DNA of 64,000 nucleotides. Source: Mycolicibacterium bacteremicum (GTDB lineage: Bacteria > Actinomycetota > Actinomycetes > Mycobacteriales > Mycobacteriaceae). Below, one piece after another: positions 9,489-18,397 of the stretch (its first letter is position 1; every line of letters begins with the position of its first letter). The translations under genes were made by a program, and so were the position numbers. The notes under the pieces were generated by a model that worked only from the letters and a program-made list of their open reading frames with translations, had not been told where the DNA came from and did not search any database. The stretch spans positions 186,001 to 250,000 of the forward strand of contig NZ_MVHJ01000007.1 of NCBI RefSeq assembly GCF_002086115.1. Reading direction: 5' to 3'.

Positions 9489-10826
9489 ATGACCGATATT
9501 GCCGCGCGTGTCCGCGAGCTGCTGCCCTCGGTGCGGGCCGATCTGGAAGAGCTGGTGCGCATCGAGTCGGTGTGGGCCGACCCGGCCCGTCGCCCCGAGG
9601 TGTACCGCAGCGCCGAGCTGACGGCGACGCTGTTGTCCCAGGCCGGTTTCGAGGACATCCGGACCGTCTCCGAAGGTGGCGCGCCGGCGGTGATCGCCCG
9701 GCGTCCGGCACCCGAGGGCGCGCCCACGGTGCTGCTGTATGCCCACCATGATGTGCAGCCCGAGGGTGACCCGACCCAGTGGCATTCGCCGCCGTTTCAC
9801 CCCACCGAGCGCGACGGCCGGCTCTACGGCCGCGGTACCGCGGACGACAAGGCCGGTATCGCAACACATCTGGCGGCCATCCGGGCGTTCGGCGGCGACC
9901 TGCCGGTCGGGGTCACGGTCTTCGTCGAGGGCGAGGAGGAGTCCGGTTCGCCGTCGCTACCGGCTCTGTTGGCCGCCCACCGCGATCTGCTGGCGGCCGA
10001 CGTCATCATCATCGCCGACTCGGACAACTGGGCCGTCGACATCCCGGCGCTGACGGTCTCGCTGCGTGGCCTGGCCGACTGCGTGGTCGAGGTGTCGACG
10101 CTGGACCATGGGCTGCACTCCGGGCTGTGGGGCGGGGTGGTGCCCGACGCGCTGAGCGCGCTGGTGCGACTGCTGGCCAGCCTGCACGATGACGACGGCA
10201 ACGTCGCCGTCGACGGTCTCTACGAGGCCACGGCCGCGGAGGTGGAGTTCGGCGACGACCGCGTGCGGGCCGACGCCGGGCTGTTGGACGGAGTGCGCCA
10301 GATCGGGAGCGGCCCGGTGGTGCAACGGATGTGGGCGCGGCCCGCGATCACGGTGATCGGCATCGACACCACCCCGATCGACAAGGCATCCAACACGCTG
10401 GTGCCCAGGGCACGAGCCAAGGTCAGCATGCGGGTGGCCCCCGGCGGCGATGCCCGCGCGCATCTGGCGGCCCTGACCCGGCATCTGCAGACGCATGCGC
10501 CGTGGGGCGCACACGTCACGGTGACACCCGGAGACGTCGGGCAGCCCTACGCGATCGACGCGACCGGGCCGGTGTACGAGGCTGCGCGACAAGCCTTTCG
10601 AACCGCCTGGGGACGCGAGCCGATCGATATGGGGATGGGCGGCTCGATCCCGTTCATCGCCGAGTTCGCGGCCGCGTTCCCGAATGCGGAGATCCTGGTC
10701 ACCGGGGTGGAGGACCCCGGCACCCAGGCGCACAGCATCAACGAGAGCCTGCACCTGGGTGTGCTGGAACGGGCCGCTGTCTCGGAGGCGTTGTTCCTGG
10801 AAGCGCTCGGGAATATCGGGGGGTAG
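9489..10826 (+). CDS. M20 family dipeptidase / metallopeptidase
   Basis: A 445-residue cytosolic zinc peptidase of the M20/ArgE-DapE-carboxypeptidase family, matching the Rv2522c position next to acpS. The di-zinc site is intact: HHDVQP (about residues 86-91), GRGTADDKAG (115-124, bridging Asp) and EGEEESGS (147-154, catalytic Glu plus ligand). A dimerisation/lid domain is inserted around residues 190-330, and a C-terminal His lies in the TQAHSINE segment. Substrate cannot be read from sequence; family members cleave dipeptides or N-acyl amino acids. It is tandem with acpS but separated by the hairpin repeat, so it may have its own promoter. Confidence 0.88.
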   Translation: MTDIAARVRELLPSVRADLEELVRIESVWADPARRPEVYRSAELTATLLSQAGFEDIRTVSEGGAPAVIARRPAPEGAPTVLLYAHHDVQPEGDPTQWHSPPFHPTERDGRLYGRGTADDKAGIATHLAAIRAFGGDLPVGVTVFVEGEEESGSPSLPALLAAHRDLLAADVIIIADSDNWAVDIPALTVSLRGLADCVVEVSTLDHGLHSGLWGGVVPDALSALVRLLASLHDDDGNVAVDGLYEATAAEVEFGDDRVRADAGLLDGVRQIGSGPVVQRMWARPAITVIGIDTTPIDKASNTLVPRARAKVSMRVAPGGDARAHLAALTRHLQTHAPWGAHVTVTPGDVGQPYAIDATGPVYEAARQAFRTAWGREPIDMGMGGSIPFIAEFAAAFPNAEILVTGVEDPGTQAHSINESLHLGVLERAAVSEALFLEALGNIGG

Positions 10827-10850
10827 GAGCGCAGCGACCGGGGGTGTGAT

Positions 10851-11324
10851 TCAGACCGATAGATCCCGGCGCAGCTTGGCGACGTGCCCGGTGGCCTTGA
10901 CGTTGTACTGGGCGACCTCGATCGTGCCGCTCTCGTCGACCAGGAACGTCGACCGGATGACGCCCTGCACCGTCTTGCCGTACATGGACTTCTCGCCGAA
11001 GGCACCCCACGCGGTCAGCACCTTCTTCTCGGGGTCCGACAGCAGTGGGAACGTCAGCCCCTCGGCGTCGCGGAACTTGGCCAGCTTCGCGGGTTTGTCG
11101 GGGGAGATGCCGATGACGTCGAGGCCGGCATCGTTGAGCTCGGCGAGGCTGTCCCGGAAGTCGCAGGCCTGCTTGGTGCAGCCCGGCGTGGACGCTGCCG
11201 GGTAGAAGTACACGATGACCTTGCGGCCCTTGAAGTCGGACAGCGTGACGGTGTTGCCGTCGGCATCGGGGAGGCTGAAGGCGGGTGCCTTGTCGCCGAC
11301 TGCCAACCGCGGGGTCTGTGCCAT
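10851..11324 (-). CDS. bcp: Thiol peroxidase Bcp (atypical 2-Cys peroxiredoxin)
   Basis: A 157-residue peroxiredoxin of the BCP/PrxQ group that reduces hydrogen and organic peroxides using thioredoxin-like donors in the cytosol. The thioredoxin fold carries the peroxidatic Cys49 in STPGCTKQACDF, with Cys54 five residues later as the resolving Cys typical of this group. Length matches family norms and the Rv2521 homologue. It converges on the M20 peptidase (24 nt between stops) and diverges from the DUF3618 gene across a 92-nt promoter region. Confidence 0.95.
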   Translation of the reverse strand: MAQTPRLAVGDKAPAFSLPDADGNTVTLSDFKGRKVIVYFYPAASTPGCTKQACDFRDSLAELNDAGLDVIGISPDKPAKLAKFRDAEGLTFPLLSDPEKKVLTAWGAFGEKSMYGKTVQGVIRSTFLVDESGTIEVAQYNVKATGHVAKLRRDLSV

Positions 11325-11416
11325 GCGTGGATGCGCCTTTCTTTCGCGACCGGGGCAACGTGGTCGGCTCCGGCTGCTCTAGGGTAATTCGGTACGCCGA
11401 CGACATGGAGGACACA

Positions 11417-11644
11417 GTGGCTGATCGGGACCCCGAGGCGATCAAGAAGGACATCGACCAGGCTCGCGATCAGCTGGCCGCGACGGTGGACTCCCTGGCC
11501 GTGCGGGCCAATCCGCAGCGGATCGCCGATGATGTGAAGGCTCAGGTGCTGGCGTTCGTGACGAAGCCGCCGGTCCTGGTCTCGCTGGCCGGCGTCGGCA
11601 CGGTGGTCGTCGTTCTGGTGATCCGCAGGATCACACGCCGCTGA
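11417..11644 (+). CDS. DUF3618 small membrane protein (Rv2520c-like)
   Basis: A 75-residue protein with a charged, probably helical N-terminal half (DRDPEAIKKDIDQARDQL) and one C-terminal transmembrane helix (VLVSLAGVGTVVVVLVI) followed by a basic tail, which is the DUF3618 layout. Function is unknown. I chose GTG 11417 over the in-frame ATG 11405: a GGAGG lies 6 nt upstream of the GTG (11406-11410), and the 75-residue product matches the size of the M. tuberculosis homologue. A possible -10 element (TAGGGT near 11380) lies in the divergent region shared with bcp. Confidence 0.85.
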   Translation: MADRDPEAIKKDIDQARDQLAATVDSLAVRANPQRIADDVKAQVLAFVTKPPVLVSLAGVGTVVVVLVIRRITRR

Positions 11645-12148
11645 CGCTGCGCCGCCAACGCGGCCGCAGCCAGTCGGTGAGGGACCGGGTCGGCGGATTC
11701 GCGACCCGCCCGAGGCGGCTGCAGCTGATGACGTCGACGGCGGTATCAGCGGGCGCGGCGCCATCGTGGATGGCGGCCGGTGGCCTGGATGCGCTCTCGC
11801 TCTGCATCAGCTAATACCTCGTTTCGTCCCCCGACAAAGCGCCGACGCCTGATCTGGCGGCGTACAGCTAACTTGAGATTAGCACGATCGAGCGCCTGGC
11901 GGTCAACAGATGATTGCCGCTCGACCTGGCTTTTTACATTTGTCAGCAAGCATTTTTGATCCGGTCATGTGACCGAACCGCGCCGAACAGCGCAATCACA
12001 GCACATTCTTCGCTATACGGATGATCGAGCGGGAGGCAATTGACGTCCGCGTCGATCGCAACGGCGCCGGCGCGGTGACGGAGTTTGCCATTTGCTTCGT
12101 ACAAGCTCGTTGCCCGAATCGGTTGCTGTTTACCCGCGACACAAGGTC
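11645..12148. other. Gene-poor intergenic islet (504 bp)
   Basis: No convincing gene. Codon structure is poor in all frames, and base composition becomes visibly richer in A+T from about 11810 to 12120 than in surrounding genes. A short frame at 11728-11820 (about 30 codons) and a leftward 67-codon frame (11746-11949) lack ribosome sites and recognisable content. In M. tuberculosis the PE26 gene occupies this general position, but nothing PE-like is visible here. Confidence 0.5.
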
Positions 12149-12556
12149 TCAGGCGGGCCCGATCCCCGGCTGATACCAATATTCGCCGGTCCCGGTCAGC
12201 ACCGCGTTGATCAATTCGTCTGTCACGACCAGGTCGGCGCTGACCGCGCGGTCGACGGGCGGCGCGGGCCTGGCCGGACCGTTGGTGCGATGCTCGCAAT
12301 CGACAGCGAATGGGTCTTTGCCCAGAAGTCGATCGCTGATCCCGGAAAAAGCGTGCGGTCGACCGGCCCCGGGAATGCAGGGTGTGAATATCAGCCCGGC
12401 AGCCTCGGCCGGTCCGAAGGCCGCGACCGGCGCTGCGGGTAGCGGCGGCGGCGCGGCGATGGTCTCGAAGCGCACCCCGCACGCGCTGCTGACGAGGCAG
12501 GAGAAAACCAATGCGGACAGGGTAATTCGGCGCGCCAAGGCGGTATGAGATGGCAT
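12149..12556 (-). CDS. Small exported or lipoprotein-like protein, unknown function
   Basis: A 135-residue protein with a typical export signal: basic n-region, then the hydrophobic stretch ITLSALVFSCLVSSAC. Cys26 (SSAC) could be lipidated, though Ser at -3 is atypical for a lipobox. The mature part is Pro/Ala-rich and holds two further Cys residues (the segments FTPCIPG and VDCEH), which could form a disulfide. The C-terminus reads TGTGEYWYQPG. A good ribosome site (GGAAGGAGAG) precedes the ATG. I do not recognise a family. It is alone in a less GC-rich islet beside tRNA-Lys, which suggests a strain- or clade-specific gene. Confidence 0.7.
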   Translation of the reverse strand: MPSHTALARRITLSALVFSCLVSSACGVRFETIAAPPPLPAAPVAAFGPAEAAGLIFTPCIPGAGRPHAFSGISDRLLGKDPFAVDCEHRTNGPARPAPPVDRAVSADLVVTDELINAVLTGTGEYWYQPGIGPA

Positions 12557-12753
12557 CGTCTCGGCTCTCCTTCCAGTACCCCGGCTGCTGTGTGAAGTTC
12601 ACTGACGGTCACGGTCCAACAAAGGGTGGAAAAGCGAAGAATGGCGCCTTATTGAATTTACGAAGGTGCAAATTTAATTCGATGGTCATCAATTTGCTGC
12701 AAGGCAGTGATCTTTACACGGCCGGGCGGAATGTGCAGCCTTTTCCTGCCGGA

Positions 12754-12785
12754 AAACAAAAACGCCCCCTTCGAGGAAGGGGGCG
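12754..12785 (-). terminator. Intrinsic terminator of tRNA-Lys
   Basis: A perfect 10-bp stem (12763-12772 with 12776-12785) and a 3-nt loop. Read leftward it is followed by a T-rich run (TTTTTGTTTT, complement of 12753-12762). It starts 20 nt past the tRNA-Lys 3' end. This is one of the few classical hairpin-plus-T-run terminators in the window. Confidence 0.9.
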
Positions 12786-12804
12786 TCTGCGACCAGAGGT
12801 CTGG

Positions 12805-12877
<73 letters not shown>

Positions 12878-13036
12878 GGCGGGAGAAACAATAACAGGAC
12901 TGCCGCGTATAGGTGAAATCCGCATGACAGAGGCGGTTTCGGGGCTCGCTGGGCGGCCGGCTGTCGGTCGTTCCCTTAGACTATCGCCAAGAAGTTGTGA
13001 CCCCCGCGGGTCCGTGTCATGAGGTGGGGCAAGTAG

Positions 13037-14257
13037 ATGGTGCAGGATTCGCCGAAGGTGGGCGCGCGTCGTGTCAAGACGTGGTCGACCGCGCTCGCAG
13101 TGGGGCTGATCGCCGTGATCACCCTCAGTGCCTGCAGCACCCAGCAGGCCCCCGAGCACCCCAAGACCATTGCCGACAAGGGCACGCCCTTCGGCGATCT
13201 GCTGGTGCCCAAGCTGACCGCGTCGGTGACCAACGGCGCCGTCGGCGTCACCGTCGACGAGCCGGTGACCGTCAGCACCGAGGGCGGCGTGCTCGGACCG
13301 GTCAGCCTGGTCGACGAGGATGGCGTCGCGGTGCCCGGTGAGCTCAGCAAGGACGGGCTCACCTGGTCGACCACCGACCCGCTGGACTACAACGCCAGCT
13401 ACACCCTGACGGCCAGCTCGCAGGGACTGGCCGGGGAAGCGTCCAGCCGGATGAGCTTCGAGACGCACTCCCCGGAGAACCTGACCATGCCCTACCTGTT
13501 GCCCAACGAGGGCGAGGTCGTCGGCGTCGGTCAGCCGATCGCGGTGCGCTTCGACGAGAACATCACCAACCGGGCCGCAGCGGAGAAGGCCATCAAGGTC
13601 ACCACCACCCCGAAGGTCGAAGGCGCCTTCTACTGGCTGAACAACCGTGAAGTCCGGTGGCGCCCCGCCGAATACTGGAAGCCCGGCACCAAGGTCTCGG
13701 TCGACGTGAACACCTACGGTGTCGAGGTGGGCGACGGGCTGTTCGGCCAGGAGAACGTCAGCACCGAATTCACCATCGGCGATCAGGTCATCGCCGTCGC
13801 CGACGACGCGACCAAGACGCTGACCGTCCGACGCAACGGCGAGGTCGTCAAGACCATGCCGATCTCGATGGGCAAGGACAGCACCCCGACCAACAACGGC
13901 GTGTACATCATCGGCGACCGGTTCGCCGAGCTGGTGATGGACTCGTCCACCTATGGCGTTCCGGTCAACTCGCCCAACGGATATCGCACCGAGGTCGACT
14001 ACGCCACGCAGATGTCCTACAGCGGCATCTACGTGCACGGCGCTCCATGGTCGGTGGGCAGCCAGGGCTACAGCAATGTCAGCCACGGCTGCCTCAACGT
14101 CAGCACCTCCAACGCGCAGTGGTTCTACGAGAACACCAAGCGCGGCGATATCGTCGAGGTCGTCGGCACCGTGGGCTCCCAACTGCCCGGCACCGATGGT
14201 CTCGGGGACTGGAACATCCCGTGGCCGCAGTGGAAGGCCGGCAACGCCAGCGCCTAG
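13037..14257 (+). CDS. ldtB: L,D-transpeptidase LdtB (LppS / LdtMt2 type)
   Basis: A periplasmic enzyme that makes 3-3 cross-links in peptidoglycan and is the target of carbapenems. It has 406 residues, against about 408 for Rv2518c. The N-terminus is a lipoprotein signal with lipobox LSAC (Cys33). Two immunoglobulin-like domains occupy about residues 45-250, followed by the YkuD catalytic domain. The catalytic motif shows His337 in IYVHG, His350 and nucleophile Cys352 in NVSHGCLN. The C-terminal subdomain rich in Trp (DWNIPWPQW) typical of LdtMt2 is present. It diverges from tRNA-Lys. Confidence 0.96.
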   Translation: MVQDSPKVGARRVKTWSTALAVGLIAVITLSACSTQQAPEHPKTIADKGTPFGDLLVPKLTASVTNGAVGVTVDEPVTVSTEGGVLGPVSLVDEDGVAVPGELSKDGLTWSTTDPLDYNASYTLTASSQGLAGEASSRMSFETHSPENLTMPYLLPNEGEVVGVGQPIAVRFDENITNRAAAEKAIKVTTTPKVEGAFYWLNNREVRWRPAEYWKPGTKVSVDVNTYGVEVGDGLFGQENVSTEFTIGDQVIAVADDATKTLTVRRNGEVVKTMPISMGKDSTPTNNGVYIIGDRFAELVMDSSTYGVPVNSPNGYRTEVDYATQMSYSGIYVHGAPWSVGSQGYSNVSHGCLNVSTSNAQWFYENTKRGDIVEVVGTVGSQLPGTDGLGDWNIPWPQWKAGNASA

Positions 14258-14278
14258 ACCGCCGAGCGCTCTTCATTA

Positions 14279-14745
14279 TTACGTCGCTGAACGCTCCAGG
14301 GCGGCGAGGGACTCTTCGATGTACTGCTGCGGGAACGGCGGCATGCCACCGACCTGGTCGCGGAAGCTCTGTGGCGTGTCCGTCCAGTCGTAGGTGATGG
14401 TCACATCGGTGCCGTCGCCATTGGGCGTCAGGTCGTAGCGCCACCACCAGCCGCCCGGCTGATGGACGCCCGACTCGTCGAGTTGGCCCGGCAGCCAGGC
14501 GATGGTGCGGTCCTGCTCAAAGTCGGTCACCAGGTTGTGCATGACGTAATGGCCGCCCGCGAACTCCAGGAACATGTTGATGACGAAGATCTGGCCGGTC
14601 CCGGTGATGGGCTCCCGGCTGACGGCGTCGCGTACCCAGTCGCCGGGCTCGGTGTCCTGATGCCGCTGCGGGTCGGCCAGCACCGCGAACACTCGGCAGG
14701 CGGGGCTGCGATGGTGCGGGTGACGACGAAACGTTCACTGGACAC
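14279..14745 (-). pseudogene. SRPBCC/START-like domain protein, frameshifted
   Basis: The gene starts at GTG 14745 with ribosome site AAAGGA, overlaps the DUF899 stop by 11 nt, and encodes SSERFVVTRTIAAPPAE. The frame is then lost at about 14692; the continuation MFAVLADPQRHQDTEP... to TAA at 14279 lies in another frame. Inserting one G (GAG-GTG-TTC instead of GAG-TGT-TC) restores the contiguous sequence APPAEVFAVLADP expected of the polyketide-cyclase-like SRPBCC family (about 155 residues). The downstream part keeps good codon use and a full domain, so this is either a recent single-base deletion or a sequencing error. Translation from GTG 14692 would yield a 137-residue truncated form. Confidence 0.8.
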
Positions 14746-15427
14746 GTGCGGAGTCCTTTCCGTAAAAGCGGGCGATATCGGGACTGTCCAGCCAACCCGA
14801 GTACGTCGGGCGCGACGGCCAGCCATCGGGGGAGTCCAGCCACTCCTCCTGCCTGCCCCATGGCAGCAGGTCGATGAGTGCGAACGAATGGCTGAGTTGT
14901 TCGGTGCCACGGCCGTTGGTGTGCCAGGTGCGGTACACGGTCTCCCCGTCGCGGAAGAAGACGTTCACCGCGAACCCCTCGCCGGGAGCGGCGTCCACAT
15001 CGGCCCCGAAGCTGGTGCCTGCCGCGGAATACCAGTCCATCTTGTTGCCGACCCGCTCTCGGTAGGCCAGCGCCTCCTCGATCGGCCCGTTGGTGACGAT
15101 GACGAAGCGGGCGTCGTAGTTCTGCAGGAACTCCAGACGGGTGAACTGTGAGGTGAATCCGGTGCAGCCGCCGCACTGCCACTGCGCGCCGTCGTTCCAC
15201 ATGTGGTGGTAGGTGATCAGCTGGGACCGCCCGTCGAACACGTCGGCGAGCCGGACGGGCCCGGCCGCGCCGGTCAGGGTGTAGGCGGGCAGTTCCACCA
15301 TCGGGAGCCGGCGCCGCTGCGCGGCGATGGCGTCCAATTCGCGGGTGGCGGCCTTCTCGCGCCGGCGCAGATCGTCGAGTGCGGTGCGCCAGGTGTCCTG
15401 GTCCACCACGGGTGGTTTGGCTGTCAT
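14735..15427 (-). CDS. DUF899 thioredoxin-like protein
   Basis: A 230-residue DUF899 family protein with a thioredoxin-like fold, recognised by ELPAYTLTGAAGPVRLADVF, LITYHHMW and the Cys pair in QCGGCTGFTSQF. Related proteins are described as predicted dithiol-disulfide oxidoreductases; the actual substrate is unknown. I chose ATG 15427 because AAGGAGA lies 6 nt upstream; an in-frame start at 15457 has no such site. It forms an overlapping pair with the SRPBCC gene, a common arrangement for these two families in actinobacteria. It diverges from the SDR gene across 132 nt that contain the inverted repeat GGGTC-N8-GACCC (about 15448-15465). Confidence 0.88.
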   Translation of the reverse strand: MTAKPPVVDQDTWRTALDDLRRREKAATRELDAIAAQRRRLPMVELPAYTLTGAAGPVRLADVFDGRSQLITYHHMWNDGAQWQCGGCTGFTSQFTRLEFLQNYDARFVIVTNGPIEEALAYRERVGNKMDWYSAAGTSFGADVDAAPGEGFAVNVFFRDGETVYRTWHTNGRGTEQLSHSFALIDLLPWGRQEEWLDSPDGWPSRPTYSGWLDSPDIARFYGKDSARVQ

Positions 15428-15559
15428 CGCGGTCTCCTTCTGCCAACACAGGGTCAACGGGTAGACCCGCCGTGCGGCCGTTACTCATCGCGCGCGGTAC
15501 TGTCCGACACAACAAAGGGTGCCCTAAGACACGGTGGACGGAAAGCGAGTCGCACAACA

Positions 15560-16315
15560 ATGAGTGGTGAAGGTTCGGATATCGCCGGCTTGCGACTGCT
15601 GGTGGTCGGCGCGTCGTCGGGGATCGGGCATGCGGTGGCGCGGCAGGCGGCCGAGCGTGGCGCCAAGGTGGCCGTCGCGGCCCGCCGCACCGACCTGCTG
15701 GCGACGCTGGCCGAGCAGATCGGCGGGTCGGCGCACGAACTCGACGTCGAGGTCCCGACCTCGATCCCGCGGGTGGTCGACGATGCCGTCGCAGCCCTCG
15801 GGGGCCTGGATGCGGTGGTGTTCACCAGCACCGTCGCCCCGATGGCGCACATCGAGGACACCGACCTGGCCACCTGGATCCACGCCTACAGCGTCAACAC
15901 CCTCGGCGCGCACAATGTGCTGCGGGCAGTGCGCCCGCACCTGTCCGACACCGGCGTCGTGTTGATCACCTCCAGCCACGATGTGGGCCGGCCGCGCGCC
16001 GGGGTGGCCGCATACAACGCCAGCAAGGCCGCGCTCAACGAGATCCTGCATTCGTGGCGCAGCGAGCACCCCGACCTGGCGATCGTGCGGGTGGGCATCG
16101 GACCGACCGAGGACACCGAGATCCTGCGTGGCGCCGACCGCGAGCTGCTGTCGCTGCTGTTCAAGTCCTGGCAGGCGCACGGGCAGTTACCCGAACAGAT
16201 GTCGGCGCTCACCGATGTCGCCAACACGCTGGTGTCGCTGGTCGGCACCGCCTATCTGAACCCCTCCGTGGTGCCCGAGGTGGTGCAGCTGGCGCCGCGG
16301 ATCCGGCGCGGCTAG
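15560..16315 (+). CDS. Short-chain dehydrogenase/reductase
   Basis: A 251-residue classical SDR. The Rossmann motif VVGASSGIG (TGxxxGIG variant beginning VGA) lies near residues 14-22, an NTLGAHN segment near 112, and the active-site YNASK near 153-157. The Ser partner is ITSSHD. The Arg-rich AARR after strand 2 favours NADP(H). Substrate is not evident. The stop codon shares the tetranucleotide CTAG (16312-16315) with the stop of the converging lipoprotein gene. Confidence 0.85.
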   Translation: MSGEGSDIAGLRLLVVGASSGIGHAVARQAAERGAKVAVAARRTDLLATLAEQIGGSAHELDVEVPTSIPRVVDDAVAALGGLDAVVFTSTVAPMAHIEDTDLATWIHAYSVNTLGAHNVLRAVRPHLSDTGVVLITSSHDVGRPRAGVAAYNASKAALNEILHSWRSEHPDLAIVRVGIGPTEDTEILRGADRELLSLLFKSWQAHGQLPEQMSALTDVANTLVSLVGTAYLNPSVVPEVVQLAPRIRRG

Positions 16316-17472
16316 CGGTCGTCGCTGAACGCCAGGGCCGCCGACACCCCGCCCTCGGTGGCCGGTGGGCCGAGTAATACCCGCGATGTGCCGGCCGCCG
16401 GGTCGTAGGCCAGCAGCGCGATGCCCGGCCCGCACGATTCGGTGACCCGCAGCAGCAGCGTGGGCCCACCGGCCCCGACGACCACCACCGACCGGCCGGC
16501 ATCCACCCCCGGCACCCGCAGGATCTCGTTGCCGCGCTGCGGATTACCCCGCGACAGGAACGTCGCCCCGCACGCCCCCAGCGACTGGACGAACGATCCG
16601 GTGGGCAGCCGCCAGGCCGCGACGTCGCCGTAGTCGTCGCGGCGTCCGGAACTGTAGGGCGTCAACGCCGTCGGCGGGCCGCCGTCGAGCGGCACCTGCC
16701 ACAGCTGGGTGCCGATCTGGTCGGCATCCGAGCAGCGCGCCAGGACCGACCCGCTGCTCCACCACCGCACCGGCACACAGTTCGTGTGCGGGCCGGGCAC
16801 GCTCAGATGGTCGCGCAGCCGGCCGTTGTTGCCCATCACCGCCAGGCCCCGGTCGCCGCCCAGCACCAGCAGCGTCCCGTCGATGCTGGCCAGGTGGTGG
16901 CCGTTGTACGTGCCCGCCGCGCCCAGCCGGTCGGTGGGATAGGAGAGTTGTTCGACACCGGTGAGATCGACCCGGCGCAGCGTCCTGCGGTCGATGTCCG
17001 AGACGAACAGCGCCTTGCCGGTCGGCCGTGTGTAGCGCGCGGTGACCCGACCCTCCATCGTGATGGTGTCGGTGGCCCCGGTGCTCAGATCGATCTCGGT
17101 CAGGGTGGTGGTGCCGTAGGTACCCGAGTCGTAGTCGCTCGCGCTGAACAGCGCGCGCCGGCCGTCACCGGACCAGTCGGTGAGCCGGTGCCGTTCGGAC
17201 AGTTCGGTGATGGGATGCCGGTCCCCGGCCGGGCTGACCATCGTCAGCGTCGTCGTCTGCCCGACGGTCCAGGTGGCCAGCGTCCAGCCCGATCCGACCT
17301 GTGCCCAGGGGACGGAACGGTCGATCAACTGGGCGGGGGTGTCCTGCGCGGTGACCGGCCCGCTGGACACCGCCGTCGCGCAGGCGGCCGTCAGCAGCGC
17401 CGCGCACGCGACGGCGAGCTGGATCCTGGCGCCCGCGGTGCCGGCTCTCGGGGTGCCCACCTGCCAAATCAT
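16312..17472 (-). CDS. Probable lipoprotein with beta-propeller-like repeats
   Basis: About 386 residues. The N-terminal signal is IQLAVACAALLTAACA with lipobox LTAAC, predicting a surface lipoprotein. The rest contains recurring short strand motifs such as LSTGATDTITMEG and TRPTGKALFVSDIDRRTLRRVDL that look like a WD40/TolB-like propeller. No catalytic motif is recognised. Start choice is uncertain: ATG 17472 is used here; ATG 17511 and GTG 17460 are in-frame alternatives, and longer frames run into the tRNA-His gene and are not real. It lies just downstream of tRNA-His and its terminator. Confidence 0.72.
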   Translation of the reverse strand: MIWQVGTPRAGTAGARIQLAVACAALLTAACATAVSSGPVTAQDTPAQLIDRSVPWAQVGSGWTLATWTVGQTTTLTMVSPAGDRHPITELSERHRLTDWSGDGRRALFSASDYDSGTYGTTTLTEIDLSTGATDTITMEGRVTARYTRPTGKALFVSDIDRRTLRRVDLTGVEQLSYPTDRLGAAGTYNGHHLASIDGTLLVLGGDRGLAVMGNNGRLRDHLSVPGPHTNCVPVRWWSSGSVLARCSDADQIGTQLWQVPLDGGPPTALTPYSSGRRDDYGDVAAWRLPTGSFVQSLGACGATFLSRGNPQRGNEILRVPGVDAGRSVVVVGAGGPTLLLRVTESCGPGIALLAYDPAAGTSRVLLGPPATEGGVSAALAFSDDR

Positions 17473-17523
17473 GCAGGTGAGACCCCGCGGCGTCAGGCGA
17501 ACGCGCCGCATCGATCCGAAATA

Positions 17524-17555
17524 CGAAAACGCCGCCCACGTGTGTGGACGGCGTT
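17524..17555 (-). terminator. Terminator of tRNA-His
   Basis: A 12-bp stem (AACGCCGTCCAC with GTGGGCGGCGTT, one T-G wobble) around an ACAC loop. Read leftward it is followed by TTCGTATTTC, and it lies 12 nt beyond the tRNA-His 3' end. Confidence 0.75.
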
Positions 17556-17567
17556 CCCGATCATCGG

Positions 17568-17641
17568 GGTGGCTGACGGGACTCGAACCCGCGACAGCCA
17601 GGATCACAACCTGGTGCTCTACCAACTGAACTACAGCCACC
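17568..17641 (-). tRNA. hisT: tRNA-His (anticodon GTG)
   Basis: The reverse-strand cloverleaf has acceptor GTGGCTG/CAGCCAC and the extra G at position -1 (17641) opposite a C discriminator, which is diagnostic of tRNA-His. The anticodon stem is CCAGG/CCTGG with loop TTGTGAT (anticodon GTG), and the T arm contains GGGTTCGAGTCCC. It is 74 nt including G-1. Confidence 0.97.
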
Positions 17642-17686
17642 ATCACCGCTCGCGCGGCGTTGACGATCTTAACCGCATGGAGGTCG

Positions 17687-18316
17687 TTACACCGAATCGG
17701 TTTCCTTCGGCGCGCTGCCTGCAGGTCCCAGCTCGGCGGCCACCGCGGCGATCTCGCTGGTCGTGGGCCCGGGCGCGGTCACGAACGCGGTGCGCCGGTA
17801 GTACTTGAGTTCCTGGATCGACTCGTGGATGTCGGCCAGCGCGCGGTGCGCCAGCCCCTTCTCGGGCTGCCCGAAGTAGATCCGCGGATACCAGCGCCGG
17901 CACAGTTCCTTGATGGAGCTGACGTCGATCATCCGGTAGTGCAGGTACTCGTCGAGGGTCGGCATGTCACGGGCGATGAAGCCGCGGTCGGTGGCGATCG
18001 AATTCCCGCACAGCGGCGCGGTTTTCGCCGCCTTGACGTGGCTGCGGATGTAATCGAGCACCATCGTCTCCGCGGTGGCCAGGTCCACGTCGGAGGCCAG
18101 CACCTCCTTGTCCAGCCCGGAGCTGGAATGCATCTTGGCAACCACCTCGACCATGCCGGACAGGTCCTCGGCATCGGCGTGGATCACCACGTCGATACCC
18201 TCGCCGAGGACGTTGAGGTCGGCATCGGTGACCAACGCGGCAATCTCGATGAGCTTGTCGGACTTCAGGTCGAGCCCGGTCATCTCGCAGTCGATCCACA
18301 CCAGTTCTTCGCGCAC
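17687..18316 (-). CDS. orn: Oligoribonuclease Orn
   Basis: A DEDDh 3'-5' exoribonuclease that degrades 2-5 nt RNAs, including pGpG from c-di-GMP breakdown. The 209-residue form from GTG 18316 ([14 protein letters not shown]) matches the known M. tuberculosis start; an upstream ATG at 18337 adds seven residues. Catalytic residues are visible: Asp and Glu in WIDCEMTG, Asp in SIATDRGF, and His/Asp in [25 protein letters not shown] is the signature Orn stretch. It is divergent from the HerA-like gene (81 nt). Confidence 0.95.
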   Translation of the reverse strand: MREELVWIDCEMTGLDLKSDKLIEIAALVTDADLNVLGEGIDVVIHADAEDLSGMVEVVAKMHSSSGLDKEVLASDVDLATAETMVLDYIRSHVKAAKTAPLCGNSIATDRGFIARDMPTLDEYLHYRMIDVSSIKELCRRWYPRIYFGQPEKGLAHRALADIHESIQELKYYRRTAFVTAPGPTTSEIAAVAAELGPAGSAPKETDSV

Positions 18317-18397
18317 AGCGATCCACAGTATTCGCACCCCCGCCGTTCAGCCGCCTGAACCCGCCCCGACAGTGCCGTTGTCAGTAAGGTCTGCGCC

